Positions 16,320 to 25,313 of a stretch of 64,000 bases of DNA are shown here, piece by piece. The notes under the pieces are model-generated. The model was not told the origin of the DNA and made no database searches. It worked only from the letters and a program-made list of their open reading frames with translations. Positions within the stretch are counted from its first letter, which is position 1, and each line of letters opens with the position of its first letter. Both the position numbers and the translations under genes were made by a program. The stretch comes from Planosporangium thailandense (lineage in GTDB: Bacteria > Actinomycetota > Actinomycetes > Mycobacteriales > Micromonosporaceae): assembly GCF_011947195.1 (NCBI RefSeq), contig NZ_JAATVY010000023.1:1-64000 (forward strand), written 5' to 3'.

Positions 16320-16376
16320 GACCCCAAAATCGAGATCCAGAAACGAGAAACCGCAGGCCACAGGCCTGCGGTTACG
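16320..16376 (-). repeat. 57-bp repeat, copy 2, with terminator hairpin
   Basis: Second copy of the element at 11654. It contains a perfect 9-bp hairpin, CCGCAGGCC ACA GGCCTGCGG (16351-16371), followed on the minus strand by TTTCTCGTTTCTGG. It lies 14 bases beyond the broken end of the tRNA-Arg half, in the position of that gene's terminator. Confidence 0.65.
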
Positions 16377-16390
16377 ATCGTCGCTGCTCA

Positions 16391-16428
16391 TTAGGAAACC
16401 GTTGCTCTATCCCCTGAGCTACGAGGGC
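16391..16428 (-). pseudogene. 5' half of a tRNA-Arg (anticodon CCT)
   Basis: The minus strand reads GCCCTCGTAGCTCAGGGGAT AGAGCAACGGTTTCCTAA, the 38 nucleotides from the acceptor 5' strand through the D arm to the anticodon loop of an actinobacterial tRNA-Arg(CCT). The 3' half (anticodon stem partner, T arm, acceptor 3' strand) is missing; unrelated TGAGCAGCGACG follows. Loss exactly at the anticodon loop is typical of site-specific integration or excision at tRNA genes. Confidence 0.75.
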
Positions 16429-16909
16429 GACGGGCACTAGGGTACCTGCCAGCGACGATCAGCGGGCGGCAGGGACGCTCACCGCCGATCAGCAGCGACA
16501 GCGCCGACCGGCGATCGCACGCCGATCACACGGACCATCGTGATCTTGCTTGGCGATCACAGGCACGCATCGTCGCTCAGGGGCGCGCACCGTAGCTCAC
16601 CGACTATTGCTGACACATCGCTCGCACGCGCGAAGATCATCGGTACCTCGAAGCCGCGAGCCGGCCGTCGGACGTTAGCCCAAAAGGCAGCGACAGCCGC
16701 CAGTGCTAGCGGCAGCCGAGGCCAATGACGAGCCGGCAAGAACTTGATCGAGCAGAGCCATGATCACGGCCGCGGCCATGGATGCGACGACGAACGACGA
16801 CTCATGGGCAGTCCGGCGAGTGGCGTGGAGCGGAGGCGCTGTCGGCCCAGACACGACCGACGACAGCGCCCTGCGGCCGAAGATGTCGGCCCGGCCGCCG
16901 CCGTACGGG
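16429..16909. other. Intergenic region, nothing recognised
   Basis: About 480 bases with several GCCGATCA/GGCGATCA-type short repeats but no gene-like frame, RNA gene or insertion-sequence end that I can support. Confidence 0.4.
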
Positions 16910-17425
16910 TCAGATGCTGCGGTGCCTGCTGACGGCGGCTCGGAGTTCGGCGAGCTTCGGCGCGAGGGCGGCATCGACGGCGAGCGGATCCCGTGCGTTG
17001 AGGTCCTCCATCGCGCGGCGCTCGGGCAATTGAGTGTTGATATCGATCTGGCGGCCCTCGAGGCCGGCCACGATCTCGGCGACCACGTCGTCGACGGGAC
17101 GCAGTCCGTAGCCCAGGTCCGGGCCGGCCTGGGTCGTCGCCATCATGGGCGTGTCGACCGGGCCGGGGAAGACCGTGGCGACGTGGATGCCGCTGCCGTA
17201 CAGCTCGCGGCGCAGTGCTTCGTCGAAGCGGGCGAGGCCGGCTTTGGTGGCCGCGTAGGTGGCGTAGTAGGGCGTGCCGACCAGGCCGGAGGCCGAGGCG
17301 ATGCCGACCAGGGCGGCGTGTCCGTGTTGGGCGCCGGCGGCGCGCAGGTACGGCAGCGCCGCTCGCGTCGCGAGGATGGGGGCGAGCAGGTTGAGCCGGA
17401 TCATGGCGTGGATGTCGGCTACGTA
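16910..17425 (-). pseudogene. Short-chain dehydrogenase remnant lacking its N-terminus
   Basis: About 170 C-terminal residues of an SDR: IHAMIRLNLLAPILATRAALPYL, LVGIASASGLVGTPYYATYAATKAGLARF with the catalytic Ser and YxxxK, VATVFPGPVDTPMM, and an intact stop at 16910. The NAD(P)-binding TGxxxGIG segment and the first about 85 residues are absent. Homology ends at about 17425, where TetR sequence begins in a different frame. The two genes have been joined by a deletion. Confidence 0.75.
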
Positions 17426-17650
17426 AGGTGATGGTGAAGTCGAAGAAGTCGCGGAGGGCATGGTCGATGATCGGATGGGCGAGCGCTTGGGCCGCATCGG
17501 CTAGGAACTGCTCGGCGTAGTCTTCGAAGACGCGCAGGAACAGGGTTTCCTTGTCGTGGTAGGCGTTGTAAAGCGATCCGCGCAGGACACCGGAGGCCGC
17601 CGCGATGTCCTGCATGGAGGTCGCGCCGTAGCCGGCCCGCTAATCGATCA
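17426..17650 (-). pseudogene. TetR-family regulator fragment (DNA-binding part)
   Basis: The frame contains the TetR HTH: RAGYGATSMQDIAAASGVLRGSLYNAYHDKETLFLRVFEDYAEQFL, followed by about 25 ligand-domain residues ending FFDFTITL. An in-frame TAG precedes RAGYG (17641-17643), the usual N-terminus is unreadable, and the C-terminal two thirds are replaced by the SDR remnant. Dead gene. Confidence 0.75.
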
Positions 17651-18002
17651 AGGCGTCGACCAGGAACGATCTGACTGGGTGACCTCTTCGGCCGCACCGA
17701 AGTAGTCACTTCCATCGAGAGAAGACCCAATGCGAGTTCCCTGACCGGCACCACGGCGTCCGGCCGGTAGCGGTCACTTCAGGTCTCAGGGGATCACTTC
17801 AGGACGATGTCCTCATAGCGCCGCCTGTATAGCCACGCCGGGACGCCCGGCCCCACTGAACGCCGGGAAGACCGAAGGCCGGAGGGCTGACGCCCCAGTC
17901 GGCATGGGCCAGAACCTCGGCAGGCACTACCAGCGAAGACTCCGGCTCCGCCAAGTGCAACCGGAGTACTGGCACTGCAATTTGACCTCAATGGGCTCTG
18001 TG
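17651..18002. other. Intergenic region, nothing recognised
   Basis: About 350 bases. TCACTTCAGG occurs twice 20 bases apart (about 17774 and 17794) and a minus-strand frame ends RRYEDIVLK, which may be the tail of a lost gene. No feature can be named. Confidence 0.35.
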
Positions 18003-18641
18003 TCAACGGTTGAGCAGTGCCGCTTGTCGGGCGAAGTGTTCGATCTTGTCCCAGTCCTCGGCGAGTATGGTCGCCTTAGGCGTCAGCCAGGAGCCGCCGA
18101 CGCACCCCACGTTCGCCAGCGCCAGGTAGTCCGCGGCATTTGCTGCGGAGATCCCACCGGTCGGACAGAACCTCAGTTCGGGAAACGGACCGGCAACGGC
18201 TGACAGATACGCACGACCGCCGCATACCTCAGCCGGAAAGAATTTCATCGCGTTCAATCCTTTTTCAGCCAGCTGCATCATCTCAGTCACGGTTGATGCT
18301 CCGGCTAGGAGCGGCACACCAGAGTCGAGCACGAAGTCAAGCAGTCGGGGCGTTGTGCCGGGCGTGACGATGAACCTGGCACCCGCCCGTTGTACCGCGA
18401 CAGCCTGCTCAGGCGTGATCACCGTACCCGCGCCGATGACCATTTCAGGCACCTCCGAGGCCACCCGCTCAATAGCGCTCAGCGCTACGGAAGTGCGAAG
18501 CGTGATCTCGATGATGCGTATGCCGCCCCGTAGCAGGGCGCGGGCCAGCGGCACTGCGTGCCTGGCGTCGTCGATGACGACGACGGGGATGACAGGGTTG
18601 ACCGCCAGCACGTCGGCGGGACCACGCAAAACCAGACTCAT
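18003..18641 (-). CDS. eda: KDPG/KHG aldolase (2-dehydro-3-deoxy-phosphogluconate aldolase family)
   Basis: A 212-residue TIM-barrel class I aldolase. Glu45 (IIEITLRT) and the Schiff-base Lys133 (AMKFFPAE) fall at the positions known from E. coli Eda, and CPTGGIS forms the phosphate site. It cleaves 2-keto-3-deoxy-6-phosphogluconate, or a related keto-deoxy sugar acid, to pyruvate and an aldehyde. It is the last gene of the minus-strand sugar cluster, 424 bases after the preceding dehydrogenase. In that context it probably performs the final carbon-carbon cleavage of the imported sugar after oxidation. Its exact substrate is not shown. Confidence 0.92.
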   Translation of the reverse strand: MSLVLRGPADVLAVNPVIPVVVIDDARHAVPLARALLRGGIRIIEITLRTSVALSAIERVASEVPEMVIGAGTVITPEQAVAVQRAGARFIVTPGTTPRLLDFVLDSGVPLLAGASTVTEMMQLAEKGLNAMKFFPAEVCGGRAYLSAVAGPFPELRFCPTGGISAANAADYLALANVGCVGGSWLTPKATILAEDWDKIEHFARQAALLNR

Positions 18642-19065
18642 CAGCTGTTCTCCTCAAGACATTGGCGCTGCTGTGGCCGCGCTCGGATGTCAGCCGCATC
18701 CGGTCTGCCGTGGAATCCACCAACGCGCCGCTACGGGCGGATCCGCGGGGTCGTCGTCAACCTCGGTTTCAGCGTCGGCGTCATCCACGCTGCCCGAAAC
18801 CAGGTAACCCTGACTTTCGGGACGTCGAGACCGCCACCCCACGCACAGAAGACTCTCGACATGGGCCAGCCCCCGTCACGCCTTCCGTCGCGGCACGCTT
18901 CGACCCGAAAGGTGCCAGGTAACGGAGGTCAGCTTCAAGAACGTGCGAGTGTTCGCTCCTGGGGTACATGACCTTGCTGCTCCGCAAGCGATCCAACAAG
19001 CATCCTGAGCGGTTGCCAGCGGGCCGACGCACCGGCGGCGGCACACCACGAGCACATCACCGACC
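18642..19065. other. Intergenic region, nothing recognised
   Basis: 424 bases between the eda start and the end of the dehydrogenase at 19066. No frame reads like a protein. A promoter for eda is expected here but I cannot place it. Confidence 0.4.
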
Positions 19066-20277
19066 TCAAAACCTTGTGCTGCGCCAGTCGTCATGGGGCG
19101 TCCCATGGGCCACCGACTCGCCGGCCAGGTCCGGTACGGCAGCCTCTGTGCCGGATCGTGTACGGCGGCTTCCGGCACGCTGCACATTGGCGGTCTCGGC
19201 CGAACCGGTCGCGGCGAAGCACAGCGACAATCCGCGCAGTGCCGACTCGGGCGAGTTGGAGGGCTGCGTCCCGTTCGTGATGGCGTTGAGGATCGAGCGC
19301 ATGGAGCCCGTCATGCCGTGGCGAAACCAGTTGTTACTGATGTCGATACACGCCTGGCCGCTGCGGGTGGAGACGACGACCGTGTCGCCACCGAGGTGCT
19401 TACCCGTATGGGTGACGACGCCGTCCGTGCCGACTACCCGGTACCGGCTCACCTCCTCGAAGCGTTCGGCGGCGCGGAACGTCAGGGAGGCCATGAAGTC
19501 GTCGCCGGATATGACCGCGTTCGCTTGAGTGGGCGCGGGAATCACCTGCCCGGCCCGTCGTCCGGTGGTCGCCCATACCGAGAGCTCGCCCTGCGGCGCC
19601 AGCAGACCGACCACGTCGAACCAGTGGCTGCCGAAGTCGTACAGGATCAGGTCCTGCATCGTGGCGAAGGCCGGCATCGCTTCGACGACGAGGTCTTGCG
19701 GCCACGCGACCAGGAAATCAGCACTCGTCACGCTGCCGATCAGACCGGAACGTACCAGCGCGAGCATCGCGCCGAAGTGTGGAGCCCACCGTCCGTTCTG
19801 GTTCACGGCGAGTACGCGGCCGACCTCGTTCGCCAGGGCCGCGAGCCGTGACCCGACATCGAGATCCTCGACGAACGGCTTCTGGCTCAGGACATGCTTG
19901 CCTGCGCGCAAAGCCTTTTCGACCAGACTGGGGCGGACGTCGACGTGCGTCGCGATGTCGACGACAGCCACGTCGGACTCGGCGAGGAACTCGTCGATGT
20001 CGTCGAACACCTTCGCCTGCGGGTAGTAGAGGTCGCGATATCTCTCAGCCCGCTCCCGGTGACGGTCGCACAGCGCACCGACGCGGATACCGGCGCGCCG
20101 GTACGCGTCGAGCTGGAGCCCGGCGACCCAGCCGCAGCCGATGAGGCCCACGCCGAGGTCGCCGTCGAAGGGCAACGGCTCCAACGAATCCCAGACGGCG
20201 TGCTCCATGGCGATACTGCTGGCTGAGACCGCGCGGTAGGGCACCGGAACATCGTCAAGGTGGTAGAACTTACTCAC
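19066..20277 (-). CDS. Gfo/Idh/MocA-family NAD(P)-dependent dehydrogenase (first)
   Basis: A 403-residue protein with a 40-residue leader before the Rossmann motif VGLIGCGWVAGLQLDAYRRAG. It has VVDIATHVDVRPSLVEKALRAGKHVLSQKPF, where the family EKP triad reads QKPF, and a C-terminal beta-sheet domain with DFGSHWFDVVG. These enzymes oxidise or epimerise sugars and inositols. The C-terminal about 45 residues are rich in Arg, Ser and Gly and unlike the family. The start is a GTG at 20277 behind GAGGAGC. It follows the unrecognised gene at 20338 by 60 bases in the same operon. Confidence 0.88.
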   Translation of the reverse strand: MSKFYHLDDVPVPYRAVSASSIAMEHAVWDSLEPLPFDGDLGVGLIGCGWVAGLQLDAYRRAGIRVGALCDRHRERAERYRDLYYPQAKVFDDIDEFLAESDVAVVDIATHVDVRPSLVEKALRAGKHVLSQKPFVEDLDVGSRLAALANEVGRVLAVNQNGRWAPHFGAMLALVRSGLIGSVTSADFLVAWPQDLVVEAMPAFATMQDLILYDFGSHWFDVVGLLAPQGELSVWATTGRRAGQVIPAPTQANAVISGDDFMASLTFRAAERFEEVSRYRVVGTDGVVTHTGKHLGGDTVVVSTRSGQACIDISNNWFRHGMTGSMRSILNAITNGTQPSNSPESALRGLSLCFAATGSAETANVQRAGSRRTRSGTEAAVPDLAGESVAHGTPHDDWRSTRF

Positions 20278-20337
20278 TCATGCTCCTCTGCGGCTACAGC
20301 GTGTGCCGGCAGGCGATTCGCCGGCCGGCTTCCTCGG

Positions 20338-21174
20338 TCATGAGGCTCCGAGGACTACGGACGCCATACGGTGGTATTCGGCGAAGGTGGCGAAGTCGAG
20401 CGGAAGGTGGCTGAAGCCACGAACGGCGTCGTGCAGCGCGATCCAGGTCGTCCGCTCAGCGGATTCGAAGATTAGCTCGCGCTGACTCCCGCCATCGCGT
20501 GTGTACTCCACGATCTCGGCGGGGCGGGCCGGGCCCTGGTCCGGGAAGTGCATGGACCACCGCGTCGGGATGCCTACCAGGTCCACGCGCCCGCCATGGT
20601 CGCCTGCCCCGGACACCGTCGCACTCATGCTGACTGCGCAGCCACGCACGTCGGATGTCACGACGTATCCATCGGCGGAGCTGTGTACGCGCTCCAGGTC
20701 ACCTGCGGTGCCCGCCATGCGTACGAGCAGTGCGATCTGGTCGACGAGCGGCCCGAGCAGGGCGGCGCCGTGCACATCCGCCGGCGCGATGACGTGCACG
20801 GCGTCAAAAATCGCCAGCTCGCCGAAGTGCGTGGCCGTCCGCTGCGCACCGGCCAGAAACGCTCGGTTCCCGCTTGCCCGCAGAGCGACCGCGACCGGCA
20901 CGTCCGACGAGGCGGCCGCCCGTACCGCCTTGTCGAGATCCGCTGTAGGGCAGCAGCTGGGCTGGCTGACCAGCACGCCGCAGGCGCCGGCTTCGACGGC
21001 CGAGACGACCTCGGCTGCCCACGTCGCGCGCTCGCCGTCCACGAAACGGATCCCGTCGGTGGCGCGCCCTTCCTGGAGCAGTTGTGGCACGCTGGCCAGG
21101 GCGACCCGGTGTCGCAGTACGGTCCGGGCAGCTACCGGGCCGAACTCGACGGTAAGAGGCTGCGATGCTGTCAT
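20338..21174 (-). CDS. Unrecognised protein of the sugar operon
   Basis: A 278-residue protein I do not recognise. The first half has VPQLLQEGRATDGIRFVDGERATWAAEVVSAVEAGACGVLVSQPSC, and the second half resembles the beta-sheet domain of Gfo/Idh proteins (VDLVGIPTRWSMHFPDQGPARPAEIVEYTRDGGSQRELIF). A Cys-Cys pair (SQPSCCPTADL) is near residue 84. There is no nucleotide-binding motif, signal peptide or membrane segment. Its ATG overlaps the stop of the dehydrogenase at 21171 (ATGA), so it is probably made in step with it and may be an accessory subunit. Confidence 0.7.
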   Translation of the reverse strand: MTASQPLTVEFGPVAARTVLRHRVALASVPQLLQEGRATDGIRFVDGERATWAAEVVSAVEAGACGVLVSQPSCCPTADLDKAVRAAASSDVPVAVALRASGNRAFLAGAQRTATHFGELAIFDAVHVIAPADVHGAALLGPLVDQIALLVRMAGTAGDLERVHSSADGYVVTSDVRGCAVSMSATVSGAGDHGGRVDLVGIPTRWSMHFPDQGPARPAEIVEYTRDGGSQRELIFESAERTTWIALHDAVRGFSHLPLDFATFAEYHRMASVVLGAS

Positions 21175-22211
21175 GACGTCCTTTCCAGCACGGTCCGGGC
21201 CGCGCCGTCCGCGATGGCGATCGCGTACCGGAGATCGGCGACTGCTTCGTGCACGCTCACATCGGGGCTTGCTTGTCCTGCGGCCACATCCGCGACGTGA
21301 CGCCACTGTGTCTCATAGCCCGATTCGCGGAATCGCCACGAGCGTGATCCGTTCTGAGTGGTGAGTGCGGCAGCGCTCGAGCCCGCCAGCACGTACGACG
21401 GTGGGAACCGCACTTCGAGGTGCTGTCGGTCATCCCATGCCTCCAGCGTCCAACTCGGATCCCAACGCCCCGGCATGAGCGCGGCGAGCCGGGCGATCCG
21501 CAGGCCGTCGCCGATGGTGATCGAGTACCCGTACGGCCGCATCAGGCGTGCCTCGAGTACGTCCACCGGTCCGGGAATCAGGGTCCGGATCAGGGGCAGG
21601 TTGTGGATCGCCAGTCCGAGCACCGAGTTTCGCAGCGCCTCCGCCGTTGCCTCCGGCGTTTCGTCGGGTGCCGGACCGGCGCCAGGGGTGATCGTGCTGC
21701 CCGCTTGGTTGGTTGCCAGGGACGTCATCTCGTTGTTGTCGGGCAGATAGATCGCCGAGCGGACGAAGACCCGACGCGAGCCGAAGCCCTGCCAGGCCGA
21801 CCTCGCCGCGACGAATGCCGGGTCGTACCGGTGCATGGTTCCTACGATGACCGGAACGCCGCTGTTGGTGGACGCCTCGGCGATTCGGGTCGCGTCCGCC
21901 TCGGTCTTGGCCAGCGGCTTCTCGCAGAGCACCGCCTTCTTGCCGGCGCGGCACGCCGCCTCGACCTGATCGGCGTGGACCCAGTCAGGGCTGCAGATCG
22001 CGACGATGTCGACCGCCTGGTCATCGATGACCGCCTGCGCGTCAGCTGACCAGCGCGCACGGACGCGTGCGGCGACCTGCTCGCCCACGCCCTGATCCGG
22101 GTCGGCTATGTGCACCGGCTGTAGCCGGTCGCCGAGGGCGGCGAGTGCCGGCAGGTGGATCGCCTGAGTTGCCGCTCCGGCACCGATGATCCCGACGCCG
22201 ATGCGATTCAT
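21171..22211 (-). CDS. Gfo/Idh/MocA-family NAD(P)-dependent dehydrogenase (second)
   Basis: A 346-residue oxidoreductase. It has the Rossmann start VGIIGAGAATQAIHLPALAAL, AICSPDWVHADQVEAACRAGKKAVLCEKPLAKT with a canonical EKP motif, and a substrate domain including AIHNLPLIRTLIPGPVDVLEARL. It would oxidise a sugar or sugar derivative using NAD(P). It shares the operon with a divergent paralogue (19066), so two successive oxidations, or an oxidation and a reduction as in epimerising pathways, are possible. Confidence 0.9.
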   Translation of the reverse strand: MNRIGVGIIGAGAATQAIHLPALAALGDRLQPVHIADPDQGVGEQVAARVRARWSADAQAVIDDQAVDIVAICSPDWVHADQVEAACRAGKKAVLCEKPLAKTEADATRIAEASTNSGVPVIVGTMHRYDPAFVAARSAWQGFGSRRVFVRSAIYLPDNNEMTSLATNQAGSTITPGAGPAPDETPEATAEALRNSVLGLAIHNLPLIRTLIPGPVDVLEARLMRPYGYSITIGDGLRIARLAALMPGRWDPSWTLEAWDDRQHLEVRFPPSYVLAGSSAAALTTQNGSRSWRFRESGYETQWRHVADVAAGQASPDVSVHEAVADLRYAIAIADGAARTVLERTS

Positions 22212-22424
22212 TCGGGGCTCCCCATATCGTCTCCTCTTCGGTTGCTCATTACGTCACGACGATGTCGGTGCGGGCACACGCCCTGGTCCAGGTGGGACCA
22301 CCCGCCAGCCGCCTGGGAACGGCTCGACCAGTTGCAGGGCGTCATGAGATCACCCGGCGCTGTCCCCCACGCACAGTTGGCGTTGTCCACCACGAGGACC
22401 GTGCCGGGTGCTCTCGGCGCGATG

Positions 22425-23192
22425 TCAGGTTCTCGGCTCGCTCGCCCCCGTGATCAGCCGCTCCACCTCTTCGATGGTCGTGTCGCTCGTGGCGATGTCA
22501 GCGACCTTCCGGCCGCGCCTGAGCACAACGATGCGGTCGACCACCTGGAACACGTGGAAGATGTTGTGTGTGATGAAGATGCTCGACCGCCCGGCGTCCT
22601 TCGCGTCGCTGATGAACTGAAGCACCCGCCTGGTCTCATCGACACCGAGGTTGTTGGTCGGCTCGTCGAGGATGATCAGCTCGGCGTCGAAGTACATCGC
22701 CCTGGCGATGGCGATGGACTGCCGTTCGCCGCCGGACATCCTGGCGATGGGGGTACTCGGGTCGATCTTGCGGTGCAGCCCCATCTCCTTCAACAGAATC
22801 CTGGACTGCTCGTTCATCAACCGGGTGTTCAGGCGCGGGAGTATGCCAGCGATGCGGGTACGAGGCTCGCGGCCGAGGAACAGGTTCCGGGCGGCGTTCA
22901 GTTGGTCGACGAGCGCGGAGCCCTGGAAGATCGTCTCGATTCCGGCCTCGATGGCGTCCCGGGGGCTGCGAAAGTTCACCGACTTGCCACGCACGGAGAT
23001 CTGTCCGATGTCCGGCCGGGTCACGCCGGACAGCATCTTGATCAGCGTGGACTTGCCCGCGCCGTTGTCGCCCAGCAGAGCGACGATCTCGCCCTTGGCC
23101 ACGCTGAAGTCGATTCCGGACAGCGCGGCAACGGCTCCGAAGCTCTTCGTGATGGCGCTCATCTCGATCAGCGGCGTGTCGACGGCGGTCAT
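22425..23192 (-). CDS. Sugar ABC transporter ATP-binding protein (single-domain)
   Basis: A 255-residue ATPase with Walker A GDNGAGKST (about 43-51), signature MSGGERQSIAIARAM, Walker B LIILDEPTNNLG and the switch His in ITHN. It is of the carbohydrate-uptake-2 type but has one ATPase domain, like FrcA, instead of the tandem of RbsA/MglA, so it must act as a homodimer. Its start overlaps the permease stop by four bases. A 213-base gap follows before the Gfo/Idh gene at 22211. Confidence 0.92.
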   Translation of the reverse strand: MTAVDTPLIEMSAITKSFGAVAALSGIDFSVAKGEIVALLGDNGAGKSTLIKMLSGVTRPDIGQISVRGKSVNFRSPRDAIEAGIETIFQGSALVDQLNAARNLFLGREPRTRIAGILPRLNTRLMNEQSRILLKEMGLHRKIDPSTPIARMSGGERQSIAIARAMYFDAELIILDEPTNNLGVDETRRVLQFISDAKDAGRSSIFITHNIFHVFQVVDRIVVLRRGRKVADIATSDTTIEEVERLITGASEPRT

Positions 23193-24229
23193 GACGTGCC
23201 CCTTCGCAGGCGCAGTACGCCGGTCTGCAGGATCAGCGCCACGAGGATGACGGCGCCGACGAACATCTGGTACGCGAGCCCGGGTACGCCCGCCAGGATC
23301 ACCCCGTTCTGGATGACGGCCAGCAACATCGCCCCGACGACAGTGCCGACGATCGTTCCGGATCCGCCGGTCAACAGGGTCCCGCCGACGACGGCGATCG
23401 CGATGACCTGCAGTTCGTAGCCGGTACCGGCGGTGGGGTATGCCGATCCCACCCGGATGTCGCTGATGATCCCCGCGAAACCCGCGAGCAGCGCGCTGAG
23501 CATGAACAGCTTGATCGTCGTCCAGTCTGTGCGGATGCCCCGCGCTGCGGCGGCGTCCCGGTTTCCGCCGGTGGCCGTGATCCAGTTACCGAAGCGGGTC
23601 TGGTTCAGGGTGTACCAGAGCGCCGCCGCGATCACGAGGAACCAGAGCAGACTGATGTACAACTTGACGCCGCCGAACTGTATCGACCCGTTGAAGAGCG
23701 GCTTCATCCAGGAGGTCGAGTTCAATGTCGACTGAGGGAAGCCGTTGGACTCGTACAGCCCGACGCCACCGATCATCAGCTGCGTACTCAGGGTGACCAG
23801 GAACGACGAGATGCCGAACTTGGTCACGACATAGCCGTTGATGAAGCCGATGACGGCGGCCACCAACAGCCAGAGCACCACCGCCAACGGGAGAGGCATG
23901 CCCATGTTGTTGACCATCGTGAAGACCATCAGCGGCGTGAAGCCGAAGATCGCGCCGACGGACAGGTCGAACTGGCCGGCCGTGAGCAGCATCGTCATGC
24001 CGAGGGCGATCAGCCCGAGCTCCGGAACGAAGGCGAGGATGCCACTGATGTTCATCGCGGTCAGGAACGTCGGGTTCAGGATCCAGAACAGGATGGCGAC
24101 CAGGACGAGGAGAACGGACGGCAGCGCCGCCGGCCGCGACGCCAGCATGTGCTGCAGGCGTCGGGCCGGCGGTCGCTGCGTGACTCCGTCGTCCGACGAT
24201 TCACGCGTAAGCGTCTCAGCTGAGGTCAC
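23189..24229 (-). CDS. Sugar ABC transporter permease
   Basis: A 346-residue permease of the branched-chain/ribose type. There are about 10 hydrophobic segments, with the family motifs LTAGQFDLSVGAIFGF and IRVGSAYPTAGTGYELQVIAIAVVGGTLLTGGSGTIVGTVVG. The GTG at 24229 overlaps the solute-binding protein stop (GTGA); longer frames lie inside that gene. The permease works as a homodimer with the ATPase at 22425. Confidence 0.93.
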   Translation of the reverse strand: MTSAETLTRESSDDGVTQRPPARRLQHMLASRPAALPSVLLVLVAILFWILNPTFLTAMNISGILAFVPELGLIALGMTMLLTAGQFDLSVGAIFGFTPLMVFTMVNNMGMPLPLAVVLWLLVAAVIGFINGYVVTKFGISSFLVTLSTQLMIGGVGLYESNGFPQSTLNSTSWMKPLFNGSIQFGGVKLYISLLWFLVIAAALWYTLNQTRFGNWITATGGNRDAAAARGIRTDWTTIKLFMLSALLAGFAGIISDIRVGSAYPTAGTGYELQVIAIAVVGGTLLTGGSGTIVGTVVGAMLLAVIQNGVILAGVPGLAYQMFVGAVILVALILQTGVLRLRRGTS

Positions 24230-25227
24230 TGCACAAACCGTTCGAAGTTGGCGACGTTCTTCTTCGTGTACAGGGCCTGGCTGGTGATGTCGTAACCGCC
24301 AGCCAAACCGTTGTGCAGCATGTTGAGGATGACGATCGGCATGTAGCCCTGCGTGTCGGGGAACTGCCACAGCGCGGCGTTGACCCATCCCGCCTTGACG
24401 GCCTCGGCCGTTGCCTTGTTGTTTCCCCAACCGACGACCGGGATCTTCCCGGGCGTAGCGCCAACGCCCTGGAGGGCCTGGGGGACGTTGCCCATGACCG
24501 AGTCACCCAGCCCGATGATCGCGTTGACGTCGCGGTGGGCGGTCAGGTAGTTGCGCATCGCCGTCAGCGAAGCGGCAGGGTCGCCGCCGGCCTGGAACAC
24601 GTCGACGGAGATGTTCTTCTCCGCGAAGACGGACTTCGCTCCCTCGGTCTCCAACACCTGATAGCTGGCACCGGCGACCTCGACCGGCAGCCAGACCTTG
24701 TCACCGGGCTTCACCAGGTTGTTGTCCACCAGATAGTGGGCCCAGACCGCCCCGGCGTTCTTCAGGTCGGCGCCGACGTAGGCGACGCGCTCGGAATCGG
24801 GTTCGTCCTGATTGAAGGTGACCACGGGAATGCCCGCGTCGGTGGCCTGCTTGATCAGGTCATTGAAGACCTTCGCCTGCGGGATCGAGGTGGCGATACC
24901 CGTCGCCTTGGCGGCGATCGCGGACTGGATCGCCTGCTGGTGCGACGGGATGTCGTTGTTGTGCAACGAGGTCCGCACCGTGACCCCCAGATCCTTACCG
25001 GCACGGGTGGCGCCCTTGTTGGCGATGACGTGCACCTGGTCGTTCGGCGCGCCGTGCGAGATCCAGTAGTACGTGCCGCTGCCCTGGGCGCCGGAAGTGG
25101 ACCCGGAACCGCCGCCGCTGTCCTTGCCTCGGGTACAGGCCGCGAGGCCGAAGCTCGCGGCTACACCGCCGGCGATGCCGAGTATCCCGCGGCGGCTCAG
25201 GCCGCCCGTGCTCTCCGGTTCGTTCAT
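24226..25227 (-). CDS. Sugar ABC transporter substrate-binding lipoprotein (Tat-type)
   Basis: A 333-residue periplasmic-binding-protein type I protein. The Tat motif SRRGILG (Arg12-Arg13) and the lipobox GLAAC (Cys31) give a Tat-exported lipoprotein. The sugar-binding fold shows YYWISHGAPNDQVHVIANKGATRAGKDLGV, GIPVVTFNQDEPDSERVAYVGADLKNAG and VNAIIGLGDSVMGNVPQAL, closest in style to ribose/inositol/autoinducer binders. It is the first of the three transport genes. Ligand unknown. Confidence 0.93.
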   Translation of the reverse strand: MNEPESTGGLSRRGILGIAGGVAASFGLAACTRGKDSGGGSGSTSGAQGSGTYYWISHGAPNDQVHVIANKGATRAGKDLGVTVRTSLHNNDIPSHQQAIQSAIAAKATGIATSIPQAKVFNDLIKQATDAGIPVVTFNQDEPDSERVAYVGADLKNAGAVWAHYLVDNNLVKPGDKVWLPVEVAGASYQVLETEGAKSVFAEKNISVDVFQAGGDPAASLTAMRNYLTAHRDVNAIIGLGDSVMGNVPQALQGVGATPGKIPVVGWGNNKATAEAVKAGWVNAALWQFPDTQGYMPIVILNMLHNGLAGGYDITSQALYTKKNVANFERFVQ

Positions 25228-25313
25228 GACCGTTGTCCTTCTCAGCTTGGTGTTACGTGGGCTTGAACCAACTTTCTGAAGTGCTGAAAGAGGCGCCGAA
25301 CGACGGCGCGAAA

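Noticed and set aside
18642-19065. Possible small gene in the gap before eda
   Set aside because: All frames there have unnatural composition and no ribosome binding site.
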